From: an uncultured Bacilli bacterium
GTDB taxonomy: Bacteria > Bacillota_I > Bacilli_A > RF39 > UBA660
Direction: 5' to 3'
DNA: 26,918 nt
Assembly: GCA_947587115.1 (NCBI GenBank)
Contig: CANPXY010000009.1
Coordinates: 1 to 26,918, forward strand
Numbering within the stretch: the stretch's first letter is position 1; each line of letters starts with the position of its first letter. Shown piece by piece: positions 1-5,535 of this stretch. The notes beneath the pieces were generated by a model that saw only the letters and a list, made by a program, of their open reading frames with translations, did not search any database and was not told the origin of the DNA. The position numbers were made by a program, and so were the translations under genes.

Positions 1-110
1 ATGGTGGTTTTGGACTAGGAGTCGATCGACTTACAATGTTATTGTTGGGCATTTCGACAATTAAAGAAGGACAATTCTTATTTAGAGGACCCAATCGTTT
101 AAATCCTTAA
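1..110 (+). CDS. C-terminal end of a class II aminoacyl-tRNA synthetase, probably archaeal-type AspRS (partial)
   Basis: The frame is open from the window edge to a TAA at 108-110 and gives 35 residues. It contains GFGLGVDRL, which matches class II motif 3 (GxGxGxD/ERL), where the arginine contacts ATP. The last residues, FRGPNRLNP, resemble the end of archaeal-type aspartyl-tRNA synthetases (FPRxxxRLxP) more than LysRS, which ends around LFPTMR. The enzyme would charge tRNA with aspartate or asparagine. It lies 18 nt upstream of proS in the same direction, so the two are probably co-transcribed. AspRS, AsnRS and LysRS cannot be separated with certainty from this fragment; class II identity is much surer than the amino acid. 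Confidence 0.6.
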   Translation, partial: GGFGLGVDRLTMLLLGISTIKEGQFLFRGPNRLNP

Positions 111-128
111 AAGAAAGGAAGGTAAAAT

Positions 129-1553
129 ATGAAAAATAAAGCAATTACATCCCGCGATGTAGATTTTGCCCAATGGTATACCGATGTTGTCAAAGCTGCT
201 CATCTTGCAGCTTATTCGAATGTTAAAGGTTGTATTGTCATTGAACCAAATGGTTATGCACTTTGGGAAAAAATTCAGTCCATCTTGGATCAGAAATTTA
301 AAGAGACTGGTCACCAAAATGTCTCTATGCCTCTTTTGATTCCTGAAAATCTCATGAAAAAAGAAGGCGAACTGATCGAAGGGTTTGCTCCTGAAGTCGC
401 TTGGGTTACGATGGGCGGACAAAAAAAGTTGGAAGAGCGCATGTGTATACGTCCAACTTCAGAGACTCTTTTCAGTGATTATTACAGCAGTGTAGTGACG
501 TCCTATCGAGATCTTCCATTGAAATATAATCAGTGGTGTAATGTTCTACGTTGGGAAAAAGAGACACGACCTTTTTTACGGAGTCGAGAGTTTTTATGGC
601 AAGAAGGACATACGATCCATGAGACGAGTGAAGAAGCGGAGCAAGAGACCAGACAAATGTTGGAGATCTATCGTGACTTCTTTGAAAATGTTCTTGCTAT
701 TCCAGTGATTACGGGTCGTAAAACGGAAAAAGAAAAGTTTGCTGGTGCGGAATACACACTCACCGTAGAGGCATTAATGTATAACGGTGTGTCTTTACAG
801 TCTGGAACAAGCCATTATTTTGGTCAAAAATTTTCTAAAGCTTATAATATTAGTTTTTTAAATCGTAACAATGAGCAAGCCTATGCTTATCAGACTTCTT
901 GGGGAACATCAACAAGAATGATCGGTGGCTTAATCATGGTGCATAGCGATGACAATGGATTAGTTTTGCCACCTAAAGTTGCTCCAAAACAAGTTGCAAT
1001 CATTCCTATTGGAAATGAAGAAGAAGTCTTGAAAAAGACGGATGAAATCTTTACTCTACTCAAGGAAGCAGGAATCAGTTCGTTCGTCATGGCGGAAGAA
1101 CGCAGCCCTGGATTCAAGTTTGCCGAAGCAGAAGTCAATGGTATTCCAGTTCGAATTGAAATTGGCAAGCGCGATCTTGACAAAAATAAAATTACGTTTG
1201 CGCGTCGCGATACTAGAGAAAAGATGGAAGAGGATGCGACGATCGATGTTGTCTCTTATGTAAAACAATTGATGGAAGACATTCAAACCAATTTATATTA
1301 TCGTGCCTATGAGCGGATGCAGTCTCTCACTTATGAATGCCATAATCTCAAAGAGGTCGAAGAAATCATGAAAAACCGACCAGGCTTTGTCAAAGGAATG
1401 TGGTGTGGAGATGCTGCCTGCGAAGCAAAGATGAAAGAAATTGAAGGTACAAAATCTAGATGTATCTTAGAAGATGAAGCACCAATTGATGAACATTGTA
1501 TCGTCTGCGGTAAAAAAGCAAAAGATCTTGTCGTTTGGGGAATTCAATATTAA
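129..1553 (+). CDS. proS: Prolyl-tRNA synthetase, short archaeal/eukaryotic-like type
   Basis: Charges tRNA-Pro with proline in the cytoplasm. The 474-residue length fits the short ProRS class (about 480) that lacks the bacterial editing insertion; the common bacterial enzyme is about 570. Visible motifs are RPTSE at residues 108-112, class II motif 2 around RWEKETRPFLRSREFLWQEG (141-160), and a motif 3 region near residues 255-285 (STRMIGGLIMVHSDD). The last 50 residues carry a Cys cluster typical of the zinc-binding C-terminal domain, and the protein ends in Tyr, as this class usually does. The ATG follows an AAGGAAGG Shine-Dalgarno. It sits between another synthetase and a sigma factor gene with gaps of 18 and 12 nt, so the three look like one operon. 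Confidence 0.96.
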   Translation: MKNKAITSRDVDFAQWYTDVVKAAHLAAYSNVKGCIVIEPNGYALWEKIQSILDQKFKETGHQNVSMPLLIPENLMKKEGELIEGFAPEVAWVTMGGQKKLEERMCIRPTSETLFSDYYSSVVTSYRDLPLKYNQWCNVLRWEKETRPFLRSREFLWQEGHTIHETSEEAEQETRQMLEIYRDFFENVLAIPVITGRKTEKEKFAGAEYTLTVEALMYNGVSLQSGTSHYFGQKFSKAYNISFLNRNNEQAYAYQTSWGTSTRMIGGLIMVHSDDNGLVLPPKVAPKQVAIIPIGNEEEVLKKTDEIFTLLKEAGISSFVMAEERSPGFKFAEAEVNGIPVRIEIGKRDLDKNKITFARRDTREKMEEDATIDVVSYVKQLMEDIQTNLYYRAYERMQSLTYECHNLKEVEEIMKNRPGFVKGMWCGDAACEAKMKEIEGTKSRCILEDEAPIDEHCIVCGKKAKDLVVWGIQY

Positions 1554-1565
1554 GGGGGAGTTTGA

Positions 1566-2294
1566 ATGGCCTATAGCCATATGTTTATAGCGGAAGAGTT
1601 ACCACCATATTTTTCTGAGCAAGAGTTAAAGGAGCGTTTTGAAAAATTTCAACGTGGTGATTTAAAGGCTCGGGAAGAATTGATTGAGCACAATATAAGA
1701 TTAGTGCTTATGGAAGCTAGTAAATACAACTGGCTTAATCTTGATAAACAAGATATCGTTGCAAGGGGAATGCTTGGCCTCATTCACGGTGTCGATAGTT
1801 TTAAGTTAAACATGAACGTATCTTTTTCTACTTATGCTTGTAAATGTATTGAAAATGAAATTCATCATTTAGTGCGTCACGAGAGTAAACATCAAGAGGT
1901 TCGTAGACTATCGGATCCGATTAAAAACGGCCGGGATGAAGATGATCGTACTTTGGAAGATATTTTGCCAGATGACGACTTTGACTTAGACTCCATCGTT
2001 GATAATGAATTTATCCATCAAAAGATTTGGGAACTTATTGGTCATCTTCCAGAGAGAGAGCGCCACATCGTTGTTTCTTATTTTTACGATCAAAAGAGCA
2101 TGCCCCAGATTGGAGAAGAACTCGGTGTCACTCGGCAAGCGATATCAATTAGTCTTAAAAGAACGCTTTTACGGTTGCGTCGTCAAATATTAATACGAAA
2201 AATTATTCCTGCACCTGTTGCGGATCACAAAAAAAAGACGCGTCATATTCGTCAATATCAAAAATCAACAGTATCTACAAATAAAAATACGTAA
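1566..2294 (+). CDS. Sigma-70 family RNA polymerase sigma factor, sporulation (SigE/SigK-like) type
   Basis: 242 residues. An N-terminal LPPYFSEQE segment and a region 2 with LIEHNIRLV, GMLGLIHGVDSF and FSTYACKCIENEI follow the pattern of SigK/SigE (LIERNLRLV, GTIGLIKAI, LATYAARCIENEI). A linker SDPIKNGRDEDDRTLEDIL parallels the SLHDPIG...DVL segment of sporulation sigmas. Region 4 has an HTH, IGEELGVTRQAISISLKR (about 176-193). After the HTH comes a Lys/Arg-rich tail of about 35 residues that is longer than usual. The start has a GGGGGAG Shine-Dalgarno, 12 nt after proS. Which compartment sigma it is cannot be told; no pro-sequence is obvious. spoIVB, spoIIM and cotF-like genes in the window fit a sporulation role. 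General sigma-factor identity is certain, the subtype is inferred. Confidence 0.85.
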   Translation: MAYSHMFIAEELPPYFSEQELKERFEKFQRGDLKAREELIEHNIRLVLMEASKYNWLNLDKQDIVARGMLGLIHGVDSFKLNMNVSFSTYACKCIENEIHHLVRHESKHQEVRRLSDPIKNGRDEDDRTLEDILPDDDFDLDSIVDNEFIHQKIWELIGHLPERERHIVVSYFYDQKSMPQIGEELGVTRQAISISLKRTLLRLRRQILIRKIIPAPVADHKKKTRHIRQYQKSTVSTNKNT

Positions 2295-2309
2295 TTAATT
2301 ACGTATTTT
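2284..2309. terminator. Perfect 26-bp palindrome, bidirectional terminator
   Basis: Every base of 2284-2309 pairs with its mirror around 2296/2297 (AAAATACGTAATT and its reverse complement). The palindrome contains the TAA stop of the sigma gene (2292-2294) and the TAA stop of the opposing hydrolase gene (2299-2301), so one element closes both transcripts. T-rich sequence follows in each direction. Confidence 0.7.
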
Positions 2310-3072
2310 CTTCTTTTATAAATTGTTCGATAATCTTATTGATTACCAGAGGCTCTTCTAAATAGCAAAAATGTCCCCTTTTGGGAAAAATGACTAAGCC
2401 TACATCGTTAATCAATCGTTCCATTTTATACGCATCTTGAATAGGGGTAGAAGAATCATTTTCACCCCATAACAATAATGTTGGAACTTCGATATGTTTG
2501 AGATAAGGCGTTAAATCTTCGTTGACAATTTTAATAAATGTTGTCCGTTGATTGGAAGTCAATTTTTGAAAATCTTGGGATCCAAATATTTGAATAAGTT
2601 TGTTTAAAAAGTCTTTTCTTTTTTTACGAGGGAGAAGTACTTGGCATTTTTTAAGCAGTTTATAGATCCATTTTTTCATGATCTGATAGAAGGTTTTTCG
2701 AGGTTTAATTCCGGCACTTCCCATCAAAATCAACTTTTCGATCTTGTGGTGATAGTAGCCATTTAATGTTATGGCGATTCTTCCTCCAAAAGAATGCGCG
2801 ATGATGATTGGATTTTCGATGTGTAAAATATTTAAAAAATCGATGATCAAGTTCGCATAATCATAGATGGTGAGATCACGATGCGGGAAGGTGCTGTTGC
2901 CAAACCCAGGATAATCGAGAATGTAGATGGTGTAATTATTTTCAAAATAGGAGATCAGATGTTTGAATGTTGGTCTTGTATCACCCCAACCAGGAAGTAT
3001 CAAGATGACAGGTGCTTCCTCTTTTCCATATTTCTCATAGTAGAGTGTAAAATCGTTAATATTTAAATACAT
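2299..3072 (-). CDS. Alpha/beta hydrolase
   Basis: A 257-residue cytoplasmic hydrolase; no signal peptide is seen. The fold signature is clear: an N-terminal oxyanion region LPGWGDT (26-32), nucleophile elbow AHSFGG with Ser94, acid Asp206 in LLWGENDSSTP, and catalytic His234 in KRGHFCYLEEP. A lysine/arginine-rich cap segment (about 124-155) lies between them. Substrate is unknown; family members include esterases, lipases and C-C hydrolases. I chose the ATG at 3072 because AGGTG (minus strand, 3083-3079) is then 6 nt away; GTG at 3081 and ATG at 3078 overlap or abut the Shine-Dalgarno. It is convergent with the sigma gene and shares its terminator. Confidence 0.85.
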   Translation of the reverse strand: MYLNINDFTLYYEKYGKEEAPVILILPGWGDTRPTFKHLISYFENNYTIYILDYPGFGNSTFPHRDLTIYDYANLIIDFLNILHIENPIIIAHSFGGRIAITLNGYYHHKIEKLILMGSAGIKPRKTFYQIMKKWIYKLLKKCQVLLPRKKRKDFLNKLIQIFGSQDFQKLTSNQRTTFIKIVNEDLTPYLKHIEVPTLLLWGENDSSTPIQDAYKMERLINDVGLVIFPKRGHFCYLEEPLVINKIIEQFIKEENT

Positions 3073-3145
3073 AGGCATCACCTAGTGTATTTTATGAATT
3101 TTTTGTTTTGGTGTGCGTTGGTTTGTGTAAAGTTATTATTAATTA

Positions 3146-3175
3146 TTGAATAAAATAGTAGGAATGTGTTATAAT
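3146..3175 (+). promoter_or_regulatory. Sigma-A promoter of the 6S-like RNA
   Basis: TTGAAT (3146-3151), 18-nt spacer, extended -10 TGtTATAAT (TATAAT at 3170-3175). It predicts transcription from about 3182, just before the structured region. Confidence 0.65.
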
Positions 3176-3181
3176 ATAATT

Positions 3182-3366
3182 GTCTAGAAGATACGGCAAC
3201 CACTTTTTATAAAACCGACTAAAAAAACGATACGGGAGCATCGATGTTGACCGGTGTTGAAGACCTTCCGCCTAGCGGGTAGGGATCCTAAAGGTCATCT
3301 AGAAGCACCCACCTGTACAAGTGCAGGTTTTATCGTTAAGGTGGCGTTCTTCCGGACGTTTTTTTA
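3182..3366 (+). ncRNA. ssrS: Probable 6S RNA
   Basis: 6S RNA binds the RNA polymerase housekeeping holoenzyme by mimicking an open promoter. This roughly 185-nt segment has its own promoter and a terminator (stem 3345-3349/3354-3358 followed by T7) and no credible ORF. It can fold into one long rod: 3200-3206 with 3338-3344, 3226-3232 with 3331-3337, then a large internal bubble, 3253-3258 with 3304-3309, and 3262-3267 with 3291-3296 capped by small hairpins. On the 3' side of the bubble lies a strong 8-bp hairpin, ACCTGTAC/GTGCAGGT (3311-3328), preceded by GCACCC. A closing stem, a central bubble with a 3'-side hairpin and an apical arm is the 6S plan. SRP RNA, tmRNA and RNase P RNA signatures are absent. 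Identity rests on architecture and on remembered Firmicute 6S sequences, not on a model search. Confidence 0.62.
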
Positions 3367-3444
3367 TTTTTTATAAATATAGTAAACGTAGCAAGTAATA
3401 AATTTCATTGATTAATGTTTACTTAATAAGTATGGAGAAAACGA

Positions 3445-3473
3445 TTGACAGGGTGCGAACGAAATTTTATAAT
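3445..3473 (+). promoter_or_regulatory. Consensus sigma-A promoter of the first LRR surface gene
   Basis: TTGACA (3445-3450), exactly 17 nt, then TATAAT (3468-3473): a full consensus promoter. The start would be near 3480, giving a leader of under 20 nt before the GTG start codon. The paralogous gene at 10201 has the same hexamers but a 20-nt spacer containing ten G. Confidence 0.8.
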
Positions 3474-3497
3474 AAATAAGAAGGGTAGTGAAGAACA

Positions 3498-4814
3498 GTG
3501 GAAAAAAGGAAACAGGTACTGTTGTGGATGATTCCAATAGTGCTCGGTTTAATAGTACTAGTAGGAGTAAGTTATGCATGGTTAAAACTAACTTTAAACG
3601 GAACAACCGGTCATGCCATTAAGGCTGGCAATCTCTCATTAGTATTAGATGATAAAGGAAGTAAGGGTATCAATATGGAAAAGGCTCTACCAATGAGTGA
3701 TGAGGTAGGACTAAGCAAAGAACCATATCATTTTACATTAGAGAATGAAGGAAGTGTACCATCTAGATATACCATTTATCTAGATGATGTTGAAACAAGT
3801 AAGCCAAAATTAAATGATGAAATAATCAGACTTGGTTTAAGCAAGGACGAAATAGACATTTCAATTGTTAGAAAATATGTTTATGGCACAGGTTATACGT
3901 ATCCACATAAATTATTATCTGAAACTAAGCAAGAAGAACAAAGGGTATTAGATACCGGAATTATATACCCAAGTGAAATTTATAGTTATGATTTAAGACT
4001 ATGGATAGATAGTACCGTTACAAACCCCAATGATGTTTCTGAAAAAGTATTTAATGGAAAGATCAGAGTAGTAGGAGAACAATTAATACCAACTCCAGAA
4101 GAGTGTTTTACCTTTGAAAAAGAAACGGGAACAATTACTGCATATTTGTGCGGAACACGGTTATTAAATCCTGATCGAGGAAATTCAACGCCTAATACTA
4201 CAGGACAAAGTCCAGCGGGACGATTTATTTCCGATGTGGTAATACCGAAAACTATTGATGGTACAGCAGTGACAAAAATAGATGAATATGTTTTTGGTGG
4301 TGGCTGGGGTGACGGGACCGGTATTACAAGTGTTGGGCTTCCTGAAGGTCTTAAAGAAATAGGTTATTTTTCTTTTTGCAATAATCAAATAACCAGTGTA
4401 ACAATTCCATCAACAGTTAACAAAATAGGAACTTATGCATTTGAAAATAATCAATTAACCTATGTCACTCTTTCTGAAGGAGTGGAAGAAATAGATGACT
4501 ATGCTTTTTCTGAAAATCCATTGACGACTGTAATAATTCCAGCAAGCGTAACAAAGTTACACCATGACATTTTTTATCAAGGAAGTTTAACAAAAGTGAT
4601 CATGAAAGGCAAACGCAATGTTTCCGATTTTGTAATTTATGGATCCCTTGGAGTGTCATCTGATTCTTATATCGGTTCTCCTTTTGATTCTAATAATTAT
4701 GGTCCACCTTCTAGTTGGCCTGAAGGAAGTATTTGCAAAACACATGCTACTGAACATTTTTCAGAACCTGATTTTGGAGATAATACGAATCCATGTATTC
4801 AGTGGGAATCTTAA
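3498..4814 (+). CDS. Surface protein: TasA/camelysin-like N-terminal domain plus BspA-type leucine-rich repeats
   Basis: 438 residues. Residues 1-28 form a hydrophobic signal/anchor ending in GVSYAWL, like the SipW-type signals of TasA/camelysin proteins. Residues 28-190 form a beta-rich domain (AGNLSLVLDD, PYHFTLENEGSVPSRYTIYLDD). From about residue 250 to 390 come BspA/LRR_5 repeats (SVGLPEGLKEIG, SVTIPSTVNKIGTYAF, YVTLSEGVEEIDDYAF, TVIIPASVTKL). The C-terminus is GDNTNPCIQWES. Four cysteines (ECF, LCG, ICK, NPC) are conserved in the paralogue at 10201. BspA-type LRRs usually bind host or matrix proteins; the TasA-like domain suggests fibre or surface assembly, but no SipW gene is in the window. 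GTG at 3498 is the only plausible start; its Shine-Dalgarno (AAGGG) is about 12 nt away, which is long. Confidence 0.8.
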   Translation: MEKRKQVLLWMIPIVLGLIVLVGVSYAWLKLTLNGTTGHAIKAGNLSLVLDDKGSKGINMEKALPMSDEVGLSKEPYHFTLENEGSVPSRYTIYLDDVETSKPKLNDEIIRLGLSKDEIDISIVRKYVYGTGYTYPHKLLSETKQEEQRVLDTGIIYPSEIYSYDLRLWIDSTVTNPNDVSEKVFNGKIRVVGEQLIPTPEECFTFEKETGTITAYLCGTRLLNPDRGNSTPNTTGQSPAGRFISDVVIPKTIDGTAVTKIDEYVFGGGWGDGTGITSVGLPEGLKEIGYFSFCNNQITSVTIPSTVNKIGTYAFENNQLTYVTLSEGVEEIDDYAFSENPLTTVIIPASVTKLHHDIFYQGSLTKVIMKGKRNVSDFVIYGSLGVSSDSYIGSPFDSNNYGPPSSWPEGSICKTHATEHFSEPDFGDNTNPCIQWES

Positions 4815-4828
4815 TAATAAGATTCATT

Positions 4829-4851
4829 AAGGCAAGAAATTGCCTTTTTTG
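4829..4851 (+). terminator. Rho-independent terminator after the first LRR gene
   Basis: Stem AAGGCAA/TTGCCTT (4829-4846) with GAAA-like loop, followed by a T run. Confidence 0.85.
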
Positions 4852-4880
4852 TATGAAAGTTAATTTTTCTTTTCATAATA
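4850..4880 (+). promoter_or_regulatory. SigG-like promoter of the cotF-like pair
   Basis: TGTATG at 4850-4855, 18 nt, then CATAATA at 4874-4880. This fits the B. subtilis SigG pattern as I recall it (gHATR, about 18 nt, CATnHTA). The genes downstream are coat-like, so forespore expression is plausible. No good sigma-A promoter is seen here. Confidence 0.45.
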
Positions 4881-4898
4881 AAATGGGAGGGAAAAATA

Positions 4899-5096
4899 AT
4901 GGAAGAAGCACCTAAAATGATTTCAACTAAAGATCTTGCATATCTATCTGATATGGCAAATTGGAATTTTAATGCCGCAAAGATGTGTTATCATTTTGCA
5001 AACGAAGTAGAAGATCAACAACTCAAAGACATGCTTTTAAGGACCATGAAGATGCATGAAAATAACTTTGATAAGATTATTACCATATTAAGTTAA
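4899..5096 (+). CDS. Small CotF-like spore coat protein
   Basis: 65 residues, predicted all-helical. ISTKDLAYLSDMANWNFNAA starts a helix followed by a second helix (QLKDMLLRTMKMHENNFDKII), the two-helix spacing of half a CotF/ferritin-like hairpin. It has no signal peptide. A GGGAGGG Shine-Dalgarno precedes the ATG. It is followed after 9 nt by a clearer CotF family gene, so the two are one operon and their products may assemble together. CotF-type proteins are structural spore coat components. The assignment for this smaller member leans on context. Confidence 0.6.
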   Translation: MEEAPKMISTKDLAYLSDMANWNFNAAKMCYHFANEVEDQQLKDMLLRTMKMHENNFDKIITILS

Positions 5097-5105
5097 GGAG
5101 GAACT

Positions 5106-5432
5106 ATGAATAATAATGATAATATGGTCCAAAACCCAAAGACCGAAGTAAAAGAAACGATTGAAATGAACGATAAGGACTATATGAATAGTGTTTTAGA
5201 AGTAGAAAAGAATATGTCCAATAATTATTCTATTGCAATGAACGAGGCAAGTAATGAATCACTTTATCAAGAATATTTAGAAATGTTTTTAAATATTCAA
5301 AATCAACAGAGAGAACTCTATGAGTTGATGTTTCGTATGGGGTGGTATCCGATCGAGGAAGCAGACTCTAATAAAGTAGATCAGAAGCATCAGAAACTTT
5401 TGCAAGAGAAAAATCAATTATTTCAGGGATGA
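5106..5432 (+). CDS. CotF family spore coat protein
   Basis: 108 residues. After a polar N-terminus the MNDKDYMNSVLEVEKNMSNN helix is followed by YSIAMNEASNESLYQEYLEM, and then the hallmark CotF ending LYELMFRMGWYPIEEA (FxxMxxxGWYPVxxA). CotF proteins are structural coat proteins laid down on the spore in the mother cell or forespore. The start follows AAGGAGG, which overlaps the end of the preceding cotF-like gene. The TGA stop lies inside the downstream terminator stem. The charged tail after the WYP motif (VDQKHQKLLQEKN) could be coiled coil. Confidence 0.8.
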   Translation: MNNNDNMVQNPKTEVKETIEMNDKDYMNSVLEVEKNMSNNYSIAMNEASNESLYQEYLEMFLNIQNQQRELYELMFRMGWYPIEEADSNKVDQKHQKLLQEKNQLFQG

Positions 5433-5454
5433 TCGATCATGATCGTCTTTTTTT
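5428..5454 (+). terminator. Terminator overlapping the cotF stop codon
   Basis: GATGATC (5428-5434) pairs with GATCGTC (5441-5447) around a 6-nt loop, followed by T7. Confidence 0.75.
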
Positions 5455-5487
5455 ATGGCTGTAATTCTATAAAAATAATGGATTTGC

Positions 5488-5516
5488 TTTCAAAAAATGT
5501 TAAATATTGGTATAAT
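5488..5516 (+). promoter_or_regulatory. Promoter of mutS
   Basis: TTTCAA (5488-5493), 17 nt, extended -10 TGgTATAAT (5508-5516). Confidence 0.55.
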
Positions 5517-5535
5517 AACAACTAGGTGAAGCAGT

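Noticed and set aside
3182..3366. SRP RNA or riboswitch
   Set aside because: The GGAAGGAAGCAG-type SRP tip is absent. The RNA ends in its own terminator more than 100 nt before the next gene, which has a separate consensus promoter, so a cis-acting leader is unlikely.
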